Shown: positions 8,715-23,646, counted from the first letter of the stretch. The stretch: DNA of 64,000 nucleotides from Polymorphospora lycopeni (GCF_042237075.1 NZ_JBCGDC010000018.1:20009-84008), one strand, 5' to 3'. Translations and numbers: made by a program. The notes: generated by a model not told the origin, from the sequence alone.

Positions 8715-8785
8715 GGCGCCGACCTGCGGTTCGGCGGCGGGCGCGGCAGGGAATGATGTCCTCAACAGGACCAGGGAGGGCTCTC

Positions 8786-8986
8786 GTGGAAGGCAAGGGC
8801 GGTTCGCTCGCCACCGGAATGGTGTTCGGCATCGTGATGGGCGCCATGATCGGCTTCGCCATGGACAACCTGGCGATCGGGCTGGGGATAGGTGTCGCCC
8901 TCGGCGTGGCGTTCGGGGTCGCGGTCGGCGCCGGCGGCGGCCGTGGCAGCGGCGCCGACCAGGGCACCGATCCCGACCGGCCCTGA
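8786..8986 (+). CDS. Small glycine-rich two-helix membrane protein, unknown function
   Basis: 66 residues from a GTG preceded by AGGGAGGG with a 5-nt spacer, which decides this start over an upstream in-frame ATG. Two hydrophobic helices rich in Gly and Ala (about 8-28 and 30-50, with repeated GxxxG spacing such as GLGIGVALGVAFGVAVG) suggest packed membrane helices. A short polar Gly/Asp tail follows. No family is recognised. It lies 6 nt before the AraC-family gene, so the two are probably co-translated. Confidence 0.6.
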   Translation: MEGKGGSLATGMVFGIVMGAMIGFAMDNLAIGLGIGVALGVAFGVAVGAGGGRGSGADQGTDPDRP

Positions 8987-8992
8987 CACACC

Positions 8993-9724
8993 GTGTACGG
9001 CGAACAGCCCTCCGCCGTCCCCGGCACGGTCCGGTGGCGCGGCGCTGGCGTCGGTGACGACCACGAGGTGCGGGTCCTGCCGGACGGCTGCATGGACCTG
9101 ATCTGGTCGGATCGGGGCGGAGACGACGGCGGGCTGCTGGTCGCCGGCCCGGACACGGTGGCGTACCTGGCGACCCGGCGTGCCGGGGAGACCTCGATCG
9201 GGCTACGGTTCCCGCCCGGCACCGGCCCGGCCGTGTTCGGGCTGGCCGCCCACGAGTTGCGTGATCAGCGGGTGCCGCTGGCCGACCTGTGGCCGGCCGC
9301 GGACGTACGCCGGCTGGCCGGGCTGGTGGCCCGCTCGCCGTACCCGGGTCGGGTCCTGGAGGCGGCGGCGCTGGACCGGCTGCGGGCCGGACCGGGCCCG
9401 GACCCGCTCGCCGGTGAGGTCGTCGCCCGGCTGCGCGCCGGGCGGTCGGTGGCCGCGACCGCCGCCGCGGTCGGCCTGGGGGAGCGGCTGCTGCGCCGCC
9501 GCAGCCACGCCCTTTTCGGGTACGGCCCGAAGACGCTGGCCCGGATCCTGCGGATGCGTCGGGCGCTGGCGCTGGTCGACGCCGGCCGGGCGGCGGCCGA
9601 GGTGGCCGTGACCGCCGGGTACGCCGACCAGGCGCACCTGGCCCGGGAGATCAAGGCGCTGGCCGGGGTGCCGCTCGGGGTGCTGCGCCCGCGGCGACCT
9701 GACCGGCCGATCGCGGCGGCCTGA
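8993..9724 (+). CDS. AraC-family transcriptional regulator
   Basis: 243 residues, GTG start 6 nt after the preceding stop. The N-terminal half begins with RVLPDGCMDLIWSD, typical of AraC regulators with a DUF6597-type sensor domain. The C-terminal half (about 140-235) is the double helix-turn-helix: VAATAAAVGLGERLLRRR and then AAEVAVTAGYADQAHLAREI, with the conserved GYADQAHL element. Target genes are unknown. The 3' end runs into a 22-bp tandem repeat that also supplies the last codons. Confidence 0.85.
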   Translation: MYGEQPSAVPGTVRWRGAGVGDDHEVRVLPDGCMDLIWSDRGGDDGGLLVAGPDTVAYLATRRAGETSIGLRFPPGTGPAVFGLAAHELRDQRVPLADLWPAADVRRLAGLVARSPYPGRVLEAAALDRLRAGPGPDPLAGEVVARLRAGRSVAATAAAVGLGERLLRRRSHALFGYGPKTLARILRMRRALALVDAGRAAAEVAVTAGYADQAHLAREIKALAGVPLGVLRPRRPDRPIAAA

Positions 9725-9828
9725 CCGGCCCACCGCGGCGGGCAGACCAGCCCGCTGCGGCAGCGAACCGGCCCACCGCGAGGGGCAGGCCGGGCGCGGT
9801 GGGCTGACCGGCCGACCGCGGTCCGGGG
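9701..9828. repeat. Degenerate 22-bp tandem repeat, about 5-6 units
   Basis: Units related to GACCGGCCCACCGCGGCGGG start at 9701, 9723, 9745 and about 9765, with degraded units to about 9828. The array overlaps the end of the AraC-family gene and lies before the convergent VOC gene. Some units pair with an inverted version (GGGCGCGGTGGGC at 9790), so hairpins are possible. Confidence 0.7.
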
Positions 9829-9848
9829 CGCGGTCGCGGCGGTGCGGG

Positions 9849-10244
9849 TCAGCCGAGCGCGGCGTAGAGGTCGACGCTGTTGCCGTCCGGGTCGTAGACG
9901 ATGGCGTACCGCTGGCCCCAGAAGGCGTCCCACGGCTCGCGGTGGCTCTCGTGGCCGCTGGCGGTCAGCTCGGCGTGGACCCGGTCGACGTCGGCCGGGC
10001 TGTCGCAGCGGAAGGCGAGGCTGATCCGGCCCGCCCTGGCCGGCGGCGGGGTGAAGCCGGGATCGATCTGGCGGGCCACCTCCTCGGTGTCCCAGGCGAG
10101 CCGGAAGCCGCCGTCGAGGGTGACCTCGACGTGCTGCTCGGTGTCGGCGGCGGCGGGGATGCCCAGGCCGAGGCGCCGGTAGAAGGCGAGCGAGCGGCCC
10201 ATGTCGGCGACGAGAAGTCCGATAAAGTCGAATTTGACTGCCAT
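9849..10244 (-). CDS. VOC-family (glyoxalase/bleomycin-resistance fold) protein
   Basis: 131 residues from the ATG at 10244. An alternative GTG at 10253 would sit inside the -10 box TAGCGT (10252-10257), which lies 7 nt before the ATG and suggests a leaderless message. The sequence FIGLLVADMGRSLAFYRRLG and the ending YDPDGNSVDLY are typical of single-domain VOC proteins with a beta-alpha-beta-beta-beta metal site. Substrate unknown; resistance, isomerase and dioxygenase roles all occur in the family. Confidence 0.85.
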   Translation of the reverse strand: MAVKFDFIGLLVADMGRSLAFYRRLGLGIPAAADTEQHVEVTLDGGFRLAWDTEEVARQIDPGFTPPPARAGRISLAFRCDSPADVDRVHAELTASGHESHREPWDAFWGQRYAIVYDPDGNSVDLYAALG

Positions 10245-10251
10245 GTGGCTC

Positions 10252-10257
10252 ACGCTA
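10252..10257 (-). promoter_or_regulatory. -10 element TAGCGT for a predicted leaderless VOC transcript
   Basis: On the minus strand TAGCGT matches TANNNT and ends 7 nt before the ATG at 10244. No Shine-Dalgarno sequence lies between them. Confidence 0.4.
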
Positions 10258-10399
10258 GCGGCGGTCGGGGGGCGGGGTCTTGAACGAATCGGACCGGTGT
10301 GCCGCGCAACCCCTCCGGGTACCCGGTTCGGAACCGGTTCGCAACATGCGTGACGCAGACCTCACCCAAAACCATCGCTGTCGGGTTTCCGTCACGCAC

Positions 10400-10412
10400 G
10401 TTTACCGTAAAC
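10400..10412. promoter_or_regulatory. Palindrome GTTTACCGTAAAC upstream of gltA
   Basis: A 13-bp perfect palindrome with a central C, 42 nt upstream of the gltA start, in a local AT-rich patch of an otherwise GC-rich leader. Size and symmetry suit a dimeric repressor or activator. The cognate regulator is not identifiable. Confidence 0.4.
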
Positions 10413-10454
10413 ATGGGCTTTCAACGAAGATCTGCCGGCGAAGCGAGGGACCAC

Positions 10455-11738
<1,284 letters not shown>

Positions 11739-11817
11739 CCCGACGCTCGACCCGGCCGCCGTGCCGCCCGTGTAGGCACGCCGGCCACCGCGCCACCTCC
11801 GCCGCCGCCCGCGCGCC

Positions 11818-11874
11818 GATCAAGGGGATGTATCGGACGGGTCGCCCCGTGTGACCCACGATTGCTCCTTGATC
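11818..11874. repeat. 57-bp GATC-bounded palindromic element (copy 2)
   Basis: GATCAAGG to CCTTGATC, perfect 8-bp inverted ends. The left half contains GGGGATGTATCGG and the right half GACCCACGATTGCTCC. First of three equal-length copies between gltA and glgB. Confidence 0.85.
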
Positions 11875-11969
11875 AGCGCACCCGGGCGGCGGTCGCGTGT
11901 GCGCGGCGGATGGCGGTCGCGTGCGGGGTCGGCGGGCTCTGTGCGTGGGGCGCGCCGCAGTTCTGGCGC

Positions 11970-12026
11970 GATCAAGGGGATGTATCGGGCAAAGCGGCCG
12001 CCGCGACCCACGACTAGTCCTCGATC
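11970..12026. repeat. 57-bp GATC-bounded palindromic element (copy 3)
   Basis: Same length and same left half (GGGGATGTATCGGGCAAA) as its neighbours; ends CCTCGATC. The interior differs, while GCGACCCACGACT is shared with copy 4. Confidence 0.85.
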
Positions 12027-12060
12027 AACGCGAGCGGGGCGGGTCCGCCGCACCTCCGGC

Positions 12061-12117
12061 GATCAAGGGGATGTACCGGGCAAAACACCCGGAGCGACCC
12101 ACGACTTCTCCTTGATC
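12061..12117. repeat. 57-bp GATC-bounded palindromic element (copy 4)
   Basis: GATCAAGG to CCTTGATC with GGGGATGTACCGGGCAAA and GCGACCCACGACT. It is followed by a run of GCGCAGAGGGCC-like short repeats to about 12186. Together with copies 2 and 3 it accounts for the 11739-12192 interval, which has no gene. Confidence 0.85.
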
Positions 12118-12192
12118 AACGCGCGCAGAGGCTGCCCGCGCGCAGAGGGCCGCCTGGGCGCAGAGGGCCGCGCGCGCAGAGGGGCGCGCCGG

Positions 12193-14183
<1,991 letters not shown>

Positions 14184-14187
<4 letters not shown>

Positions 14188-15620
14188 CGGCCGCCGACCG
14201 CCGCGAGCAGGTTGCCCTCGCGGATCTTGAGCTGGGGGCGGCCCTGGGCCATCCGGGCCTCGGCCTGCTCGGCGGCGAACGCCGGGGCGTGCGCGATGGC
14301 GGCGGAGTACGTCGCGGCGGTGCGGTGTGCGATCGACGACCAGCCGTACCGGTCGTGGACCATGGTGCGGGCCTCCCGGGCGAGCCGGCGGGCCCGGTCG
14401 CCGTCGGAGAGCAGGGAGCTGACCGCGTCGGCGAGGCCTTGCGGGTCCTTCGGGGCGAAGGTCATGCCGTTGACGCCGGGTTCGATGATCTCGGCGAGCC
14501 CGCCGGTGGCGGCGACGGCCAGCGGTACGCCGGCGGCGGCGCCCTCCAGCGCGACCATGCCGAACGGCTCGTAGATGCTGGGCACCGCGAAGCAGTCCGA
14601 GGCGGCCATCATCGCCGGCAGTTCGACCCCGCCGAGGAAGCCGGGGAAGCTGACCGTCTCACGCAGTCCGAGGCGGTCGATGTCGTTCTCCAGTTCCTGC
14701 CGGTACGGCCCGTCGCCGGCGATGACGACGCGCAGGCCCGGGTGCTGTTCCTTCAGCTTGGGCAGGCCGGCGATCAGGTGCTGGACGCCCTTCTCGTAGA
14801 CCAGCCGGCCGGCGAAGGTGACCAGCGGGCCGTCGCCGGCGAAGCGCTGCCGGGCGGCGGCGACGGCGCTGGCCGGTACCTGCCAGCGGTGCGTCTCGAC
14901 CCCGTTGGGTACGACGTCGACCCGGCCGGCCGGTACGTCGAACAGGCCGGTGACCTCGTCGCGCATGTAGCCGGAGCAGACGATGACCCGGTCGGACTCC
15001 TGCGACAGCCACCACTCCATGGAGTGGATCGACCGGTTCATCTCCTCGGGCAGCCAGCCCTGGTGCCGGCCGGCCTCGGTGGCGTGGATGGTGGTGACCA
15101 GCGGCAGGTCGAGGTGCTCGGACAGCGAGACGGCGGTGTGCGCGACCAGCCAGTCGTGGGCGTGGATGACGTCGTACTCGCCGGACTGCGCGGCCCGCAG
15201 CGCGGCCCGGGTCAGGGTGTGGTTGAACGCCATGGTCCAGGCCAGCAGGTGGGAGGTGGCCAGCGGGAACGTCACCGGGTCCTCGGGGGCGCGGACGATG
15301 CGGACCCCTTCGGCGTACTCCTCCAGCGGCGCGCCCTCGGCGTGCCGGGTGACGACGGTGACCTCGTGGCCGGCGGCGGCCAGGGCGACGGAGAGCGCGT
15401 GTACGTGACGACCCAGCCCGCCGACGAGTACCGGTGGGTACTCCCAGGACAGCATCAGGATGCGGCGGCGGCTGTCGGGGGCCATCCCGCCGGCGGTCGG
15501 CAGACCGGTGGCGGGGGCGGCGTGGTGCGTGCGGGAGGTGAGGTTCGGACGGCAGGGGCCGTCCGTCGTGACCGGGGCGTTGTCGGCGCCGACCCGCAGG
15601 GTCGTCACATCGATCTCCAT
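14184..15620 (-). CDS. GT4-family glycogen synthase-like glycosyltransferase (GlgM/GlgA type)
   Basis: 478 residues from the ATG at 15620. A poorly conserved N-terminus of about 45 residues precedes ILMLSWEYPPVLVGGLGRHV, the donor/acceptor glycine motif of GT4 synthases. Further signatures are HAHDWLVAHTA, VVPNGVE, VTFAGRLVYEKG and PSIYEPFGMVALEGAAAGVP (the E-x7-E motif). Actinobacterial relatives are ADP-glucose-using maltose-1-phosphate or glycogen synthases. Translational coupling to glgB supports alpha-glucan synthesis. The precise acceptor cannot be settled from sequence. Confidence 0.88.
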
Positions 15621-15974
15621 CCATGAATTGGCGCGTGTTTCGCCGGCACCACTGACGGCGCGAGCAGGTTGAGGTGTGGCCGAACGGCCTGGTGGGTTGG
15701 AAAAGGGTGGCCGAAAGGCCGGGTGGGTCCGGCGCCGCCGCGGTGCGTCGCTCGTTCCCGCTACAAGGAAACGGCACGCCACCGCGAATCGCATCCTGAA
15801 ACGCCCGGATGGTGACCGATGACACCCGATCGATTGTCATGGTGCAAGCGTGGGCCTGTCGCAATCGGTCGAACGGCTGGATTGAGGCTACCGTCGACTG
15901 GGCATTAGTCCTGCCGCACGCCGGTGGCCCGCGTCACCGGCGTGCTTGGCGACCCCGCGTAAACGAGGAGCACC
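15621..15974. other. Divergent promoter region between glucan synthesis and treX operons
   Basis: 354 bp without a gene. Toward treX a plausible promoter is TTGAGG (15882-15887), 17-bp spacer and TTAGTC (15905-15910). Just downstream a perfect 11-bp stem with 8-nt loop (15916-15926 with 15935-15945, GCACGCCGGTG) would form the very 5' end of that message. A ribosome site GAGGAGC precedes the ATG at 15975. Nothing equally clear is seen toward the glycosyltransferase. Confidence 0.5.
15916..15945 (+). promoter_or_regulatory. 5' stem-loop in the treX leader
   Basis: Perfect 11-bp stem GCACGCCGGTG / CACCGGCGTGC around an 8-nt loop, starting about where transcription is predicted to begin. It could stabilise the 5' end or be a regulator site; a terminator is unlikely because no U tract follows. 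Confidence 0.4.
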
Positions 15975-18092
<2,118 letters not shown>

Positions 18093-18093
18093 G

Positions 18094-20460
18094 ATGCCCG
18101 CCGCCGCATCTCCGCCCGCCGACGGCCTCGGCCCCGCCGGCCGCACCGCGCCGACGGCCACCTACCGGGTGCAGGTGCGGCCCGGCTTCGACCTCGGCGC
18201 GACCGCCGCCCTCGCCGACTACCTCGCCGACCTCGGGGTCAGCCACCTCTACACCTCGCCGCTGCTGACCGCCGCCCCCGGCTCCGCGCACTGCTACGAC
18301 GTCGTCGACCACCGGCGGGTCGGCCCGGAGATCGGCGGCGAGGCCGGCCGCCGGCAGCTCGCCGCCGCCCTGCGCGACCACGGCCTGCGGCTGCTGGTCG
18401 ACATCGTGCCCAACCACGCCGGCGTCGCCGTACCGGCGGCCAACCCGGCCTGGTGGGACGTGCTGCGCGCCGGCCGCGAATCGCCGTACGCCACCTGGTT
18501 CGACATCGACTGGTCCCGCGGCCGGCTGCTCCTGCCGGTGCTGGCCGACCAGCCCGACGCCCTCGACGACCTCAAGATCGTCGACGGTGAGCTGCGCTAC
18601 CACGAACACCGCTTCCCGATCGCCGACGGCACCGGCCCGGACGGTGCCCCGGACACCCCCGGCACCGCCCGCCGGGTCCACGACCGGCAGCACTACGAGC
18701 TGGTCTCCTGGCGGCGCGGCGACGCCGAACTGACGTACCGACGGTTCTTCGCCGTCTCCGAACTGGCCGGCCTGCGCGTCGAGGACCCCGCCGTCTTCGC
18801 CGCCACCCACGCCGAGATCCTGCGCTGGGTCGCCGCCGGCGACGTCGACGGGATCCGGGTCGACCACCCCGACGGGCTGCGCGACCCGGCCGGCTACCTC
18901 GCCCGGCTGCGCGCCGCCGCCCCGCACGCCTGGCTGCTGATCGAGAAGATCCTCGAACCCGGCGAGGAACTGCCGGCCTGGCCGGTCGACGGCACCACCG
19001 GCTACGACGCGCTCGCCGAGGTGACCGACCTCTTCGTCGACCCGGCCGGCGAGGCCGCCTTCACCACCCTGGACACCCGGCTCACCGGGCGGGCCACGTC
19101 CTGGCCCGAACTGACCCACGCCGGCCGGCTCGCCGCCGCCACCGAACTGCTTGCCACCGAACTGCGCCGGCTCGCCCGGCTCGCCCCCGACCTGCCCGAC
19201 GCCGGGCCGGCGCTCGCCGAACTCGCCGCCAACTACCCCGTCTACCGGTCGTACCCGCCGGACGGGCTGCGACATCTCGCCACCGCCCGCGCCGAGGCCG
19301 GCCGGCGCCGGCCCGACCTCGCCGCCACCCTCGACACGCTGACCGCCCGGCTGCGCGACCCCGGCGACGAACTCGCCGCCCGGTTCCCGCAGTTTTCCGG
19401 CGCCGTCATGGCCAAGGGCGTCGAGGACACCGCCTACTACCGGTGGACCCGGTTCGTCGCCCTCAACGAGGTCGGCGGCGACCCGGCCCGCTTCGGCCGC
19501 CCCGTCGCCGACTTCCACACCGCCGCCGCCCGCCGCCAGGAACGGTTCCCGCTCGGCATGACGACGCTCTCCACCCACGACACCAAACGTGGCGAGGACG
19601 TCCGGGCCCGGCTCGCCGTACTCGCCGAGATGCCCGGGACCTGGGCCGCCGCCGTCGACCGGTGGACGGCCGCCGCACCGCTGCCCGACCCGGCCTTCGC
19701 CCACCTGCTGTGGCAGACCGTCGCCGGCGCCTGGCCGATCGAACGCGAACGGCTCCACGCGTACGCCGAGAAGGCGGCCCGCGAGGCGGCCACCTCGACG
19801 AACTGGACCAGCCCCGACGTCGACTTCGAACGGACCCTGCACGCCGTCGTCGACCGGATCTACGACGACCCGGCGCTGCGCGCCGACGTGACCGACCTGG
19901 TCGACACGATCACCCCCGCCGGCTGGTCGAACGCGCTGGGGCAGAAACTCGTGCAGCTCACGATGCCCGGCGTACCCGACGTCTACCAGGGCACCGAGCT
20001 GTGGCAGAACAGCCTCGTCGACCCCGACAACCGGCGCCCGGTCGACTTCGCGGCCCGCCGCGACCTGCTCGCCCGCGTCGACGCCGGCCGGCAGCCCGAC
20101 GTCGACGCCACCGGCGCGGCGAAACTGCTGGTCGTGGCCCGGACCCTGCGGCTGCGCCGGGACCGGCCCGACCTGTTCACCGGATACCGGCCGGTGGCCG
20201 CCGACGGGCCGGCGGCCGACCACGTCGTCGCGTACGACCGGGGCGGCGCGGTCGCCGTCGCCACCCGGCTGCCGCTCGGCCTGACCCGCCTCGGCGGATG
20301 GGATCACACATTCCTTCCCTCATCACGGTCCGTTGTCGATACGTTCACAGGACGGGTCTACAGTGAGTCCCGGATAGCCGTTGCCGAACTGCTCGACCGG
20401 TATCCCGTCGCCCTGCTCACGCCCGCCGAAACCCCTGCTCGTCCACTGGTGAGGCCATGA
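18094..20460 (+). CDS. treY: Malto-oligosyltrehalose synthase
   Basis: 788 residues, GH13. It converts the reducing-end alpha-1,4 bond of a maltodextrin into a trehalose-type alpha-1,1 bond. Visible motifs: YRVQVRPGFDLGATAALADY, LLVDIVPNHAGV, GIRVDHPDGLRDP (nucleophile region), WLLIEKILEPGE (Glu) and LSTHDTKRGEDVRARLAVL, the long family-specific signature. The large insertion between barrel elements is usual for TreY. The stop overlaps the treZ start (ATGA at 20457-20460). Confidence 0.96.
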   Translation: MPAAASPPADGLGPAGRTAPTATYRVQVRPGFDLGATAALADYLADLGVSHLYTSPLLTAAPGSAHCYDVVDHRRVGPEIGGEAGRRQLAAALRDHGLRLLVDIVPNHAGVAVPAANPAWWDVLRAGRESPYATWFDIDWSRGRLLLPVLADQPDALDDLKIVDGELRYHEHRFPIADGTGPDGAPDTPGTARRVHDRQHYELVSWRRGDAELTYRRFFAVSELAGLRVEDPAVFAATHAEILRWVAAGDVDGIRVDHPDGLRDPAGYLARLRAAAPHAWLLIEKILEPGEELPAWPVDGTTGYDALAEVTDLFVDPAGEAAFTTLDTRLTGRATSWPELTHAGRLAAATELLATELRRLARLAPDLPDAGPALAELAANYPVYRSYPPDGLRHLATARAEAGRRRPDLAATLDTLTARLRDPGDELAARFPQFSGAVMAKGVEDTAYYRWTRFVALNEVGGDPARFGRPVADFHTAAARRQERFPLGMTTLSTHDTKRGEDVRARLAVLAEMPGTWAAAVDRWTAAAPLPDPAFAHLLWQTVAGAWPIERERLHAYAEKAAREAATSTNWTSPDVDFERTLHAVVDRIYDDPALRADVTDLVDTITPAGWSNALGQKLVQLTMPGVPDVYQGTELWQNSLVDPDNRRPVDFAARRDLLARVDAGRQPDVDATGAAKLLVVARTLRLRRDRPDLFTGYRPVAADGPAADHVVAYDRGGAVAVATRLPLGLTRLGGWDHTFLPSSRSVVDTFTGRVYSESRIAVAELLDRYPVALLTPAETPARPLVRP

Positions 20461-22196
20461 CTGAATTCTGTGTTTGGGCGCCGGCGGCATCCCGGGTGCG
20501 CCTGCGGATCATCGGAGAGCCCGACCGCGACCTCACCGCCGGTGACGGTGGCTGGTGGACGCTCGACGTACCCGACGCCGGACCCGGCACCGACTACGTC
20601 TACCTGCTCGACGACGACGAGCAGGCCCTGCCCGACCCCCGTTCGGCCTGGCAACCGGCCGGCGTGCACGGGCCGAGCCGGGTCTACGACCACGCCACCC
20701 ACCGCTGGGGCGACCAGGGCTGGACCGGCCGCCAACTGCCCGGCAGCGTCCTCTACGAGCTGCACATCGGCACGTTCACCCCGGAGGGCACCTTCGACTC
20801 GGCGATCGAACGCCTCGACCACCTCGTCGAACTCGGCGTCGACCTGGTCGAGTTGCTGCCGGTCAACGCCTTCAACGGCGACCACAACTGGGGCTACGAC
20901 GGCGTCTGCTGGTTCGCCCCGCACCAGATGTACGGCGGCCCGGACGGGCTCAAACGCTTCGTCGACGCCTGCCACCGGCGGGGCCTGGGGGTGGTCCTCG
21001 ACGTCGTCTACAACCATTTCGGGCCCTCCGGGGCGTACGCGCCGATGTTCGGGCCGTACCTGGCCGAGACCGGCGGCAACACCTGGGGACGCACGATCAA
21101 CCTCGACGGCCCGCACTCCGGCGAGGTACGCCGCTACATCATCGACAGCGTGCTGATGTGGCTGCGCGACTACCACGTCGACGGGCTGCGCCTCGACGCC
21201 GTGCACGCGCTCCGCGACCACGGCGCCGTGCACCTGCTCGAGGAACTCGCCGTCGAGGTCGAGGCGCTGTCGACGCACGTCGGCCGGCCGTTGTCGCTGA
21301 TCGCCGAGTCCGACCTCAACGACCCCAAGCTGATCACCCCGCGCGAGGCCGGCGGCCACGGCCTGCACGCCCAGTGGAACGACGACGCCCACCACGCCCT
21401 GCACAGCCTGCTCACCGGCGAGCGGCAGGGCTACTACGGCGACTTCGGCTCGCTGCAGTGCCTGTCCGACGTGCTCACCGGCGCCTTCTTCCACGCCGGC
21501 ACCTGGTCCAGCTTCCGGGGCCGGGTGCACGGCCGGCCGGTCGACCGCACCCGCACCGCCGGCCACCGGTTCGTCGCCTACCTCCAGAACCACGACCAGA
21601 TCGGCAACCGGGCCACCGGCGACCGGATCTCGGCCACCCTGTCGCCGCACCTGCTGCGGGTCGGCGCGACGCTGCTGATGACCGCCCCGTTCACCCCGAT
21701 GCTGTTCATGGGGGAGGAGTGGGGGGCCACCACGCCGTGGCAGTTCTTCACCAGCCACCCGGAGCCGGAACTGGCCGCCGCGGTCGCCGACGGCCGGCGC
21801 CGCGAGTTCGCCGCGCACGGCTGGCCCGAGGGTGACGTGCCCGACCCGCAGGACCCGGGCACGTTCGCCCGGTCCCGGCTCGACTGGGCCGAACTCGACA
21901 AGCCCGAGCACCGCGAAACGTACGACTTCCACCGGCGGCTGATCGCGTTGCGCAAGAGCCGGCCGGATCTCACCGATCCCCGGCTGGACCGGGTCGAGGT
22001 GCGCCACGGCGACCAGTTCGTCGTCGTACGGCGCGGCCGTACCGTGGTCGCCGCGAACCTGGCGCCGCGGGCGCAGCGGATCACCCTGCCCGGCCTGGTG
22101 CGGTCGGTGCTGCTGGCCAGCCGCGGCGGGGTCACGGTGATGCGGGACGTGGTCGAGCTTCCGCCGGAGTCGGCGGTGGTCGTCGCCGCCTCCTGA
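20457..22196 (+). CDS. treZ: Malto-oligosyltrehalose trehalohydrolase
   Basis: 579 residues, GH13. It releases trehalose from the TreY product. The N-terminal beta domain (FCVWAPAASRVRLRI) is followed by the barrel: LDVVYNHFGPSG, GLRLDAVHAL (nucleophile Asp), SLIAESDLNDP (Glu) and LQNHDQIGNRATGDR. GEEWGATTPWQFFTSH is typical of TreZ. It ends the treX-treY-treZ operon; trehalose would serve as osmo- or desiccation protectant or carbon store. Confidence 0.96.
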   Translation: MTEFCVWAPAASRVRLRIIGEPDRDLTAGDGGWWTLDVPDAGPGTDYVYLLDDDEQALPDPRSAWQPAGVHGPSRVYDHATHRWGDQGWTGRQLPGSVLYELHIGTFTPEGTFDSAIERLDHLVELGVDLVELLPVNAFNGDHNWGYDGVCWFAPHQMYGGPDGLKRFVDACHRRGLGVVLDVVYNHFGPSGAYAPMFGPYLAETGGNTWGRTINLDGPHSGEVRRYIIDSVLMWLRDYHVDGLRLDAVHALRDHGAVHLLEELAVEVEALSTHVGRPLSLIAESDLNDPKLITPREAGGHGLHAQWNDDAHHALHSLLTGERQGYYGDFGSLQCLSDVLTGAFFHAGTWSSFRGRVHGRPVDRTRTAGHRFVAYLQNHDQIGNRATGDRISATLSPHLLRVGATLLMTAPFTPMLFMGEEWGATTPWQFFTSHPEPELAAAVADGRRREFAAHGWPEGDVPDPQDPGTFARSRLDWAELDKPEHRETYDFHRRLIALRKSRPDLTDPRLDRVEVRHGDQFVVVRRGRTVVAANLAPRAQRITLPGLVRSVLLASRGGVTVMRDVVELPPESAVVVAAS

Positions 22197-22241
22197 ACCG
22201 CCGCCGGTTCCGGGCGTCCGGGCCGGGGCCGGCCCCGCCGG

Positions 22242-23431
22242 TCAGCCGCCCGCCGGGCCGGTGGCCTCCACCGCCTCGGCGACGACCGGGCCGGCCGCNN
22301 NNNNNNNNNNNNNNNNNNNNNNNNNNNNNNNNNNNNNNNNNNNNNNNNNNNNNNNNNNNNNNNNNNNNNNNNNNNNNNNNNNNNNNNNNNNNNNNNNNNN
22401 NNNNNNNNNNNNNNNNNNNNNNNNNNNNNNNNNNNNNNNNNNNNNNNGACCGGGGCGACGATGATCGCCGGCCCGGTGGCAGTGCCCGGTTCGGCGTGCC
22501 CGGCGACGCCGGCCGGAACCGTAGCGGGTGGCGCCGGTGCCGGGGCGGGGCGGGACAGCAGGACGACGCCGTGCGCGGCCAGCGCCGCCGCGGCCAGTGC
22601 CACCAGCGCACCGGCGAAGCCGGCGACCGACCCCTCGCCGAGCATCGTCACGCCGATCACCGCCGAGGCGACCGGGTTGGAGAGCGTGACCACGGCCAGG
22701 GGAGCGCCGAGCCCCGACCCGCGGTAGGCGACCTGCGACAGCAGCAGCCCCGCGGTCGCCATGGCGGCCAGCGCCACCGACAGCGGCGACAGCAGACCGG
22801 CCGTCCCGTCCTCGGCGAACCGCCGGGTGACGGTCTGGGTCAGCGCGGACGCGACCGCGAACGACACCCCGGACGCGGTCGCGTACAGCACCGCGCGCAG
22901 CGCCGGCCGGGCGCCGCGGGCCAGCAGGCACAGCGTGACGACCGCCGCCGTCGCGACCGCCACCACGGTCCACGCCCCGCCGGTGCCGAGCGACTCGCCG
23001 CCGCTCGCCGGCGCGATCAGGAGCAGCAGGACGACCAGGCCGGCCACCGTCGCCAGCGCGCCCTGCCAGTGCACGGCCGCGACCCGCCGCCCGACCAGGA
23101 ACGCGCCGATCGGCAGCGCCAGGACCAGGGTGAGTACGCCCAGGGGCTGTACCACCGACAGCGGGCCGTAGGCGAGGGCGCCGACGTGCAGCAGGCCACC
23201 CGCGCCGTTGAGCGCCACCGAGTACCACCAGCCGCGCCGGGTCATCAGCCGCAGCAGCGGCGCCGGGCCGGCCGCCAGCCGCTGCTGGAGCACCGCGCCC
23301 AGCGCGTACGCGCCCGCCGACGCCACCGCCAGCGCGACCGAGATCAACAGGGCGCCCGCGGGCAGGTCACCGGCGGGCAGCGGGGCGGCGGCCAGCAGGC
23401 CGCCGGGTGTCGGAAGGTCGCCGGTGTTCAC
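22242..23431 (-). CDS. DMT-superfamily (EamA-like) membrane transporter, interrupted by an assembly gap
   Basis: About ten hydrophobic segments are read before the gap, starting GTG 23431 (NTGDLPTP...), with the internal repeat architecture of drug/metabolite transporters: GAYALGAVLQQRLA, YGPLSVVQPLGVLTLVLALP, and later LGAPLAVVTLSNPVASAVIG. After the hydrophobic part comes an Ala/Pro-rich tail that enters the N-gap and resumes as AAGPVVAEAVEATGPAGG before the stop at 22242. The frame through the gap depends on the true gap length. Substrate unknown. Confidence 0.8.
22299..22447. other. Assembly gap (149 N)
   Basis: Unknown bases inside the low-complexity 3' part of the DMT transporter gene; the true length is not known. 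Confidence 0.99.
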
Positions 23432-23646
23432 GGGCGGGTGACCTGGAGGCGGATCATGAACACATGATGCTCGCCGGGCGGGCCGTCCGCGTCCACCACC
23501 CGGTGGCAGTCGGCGTACGCCGGCTGTCGTACGTCGTACCGTCGTCTCCTACCTCAGGGTGACCGGGCTCTCGCCGGGGTGCGGCCGGTGCCGGCCGCCG
23601 CGCGCCGGCCGCCTAGGATTCCGGCTCGACGACTTCGGGAGGAACC

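Noticed and set aside
11850..11856. TGTGACC inside a 57-bp element as a Crp half site
   Set aside because: No matching TCACA half at the right distance.
11818..12117. CRISPR array
   Set aside because: Three 57-bp repeats with unequal spacing (152 and 91 bp), palindromic ends, variable centres and no cas genes.
21578..22241. Extension of the DMT transporter frame through the N-gap into treZ antisense
   Set aside because: It follows only from the arbitrary gap length; the other frame closes properly at 22242 with an Ala/Pro tail.
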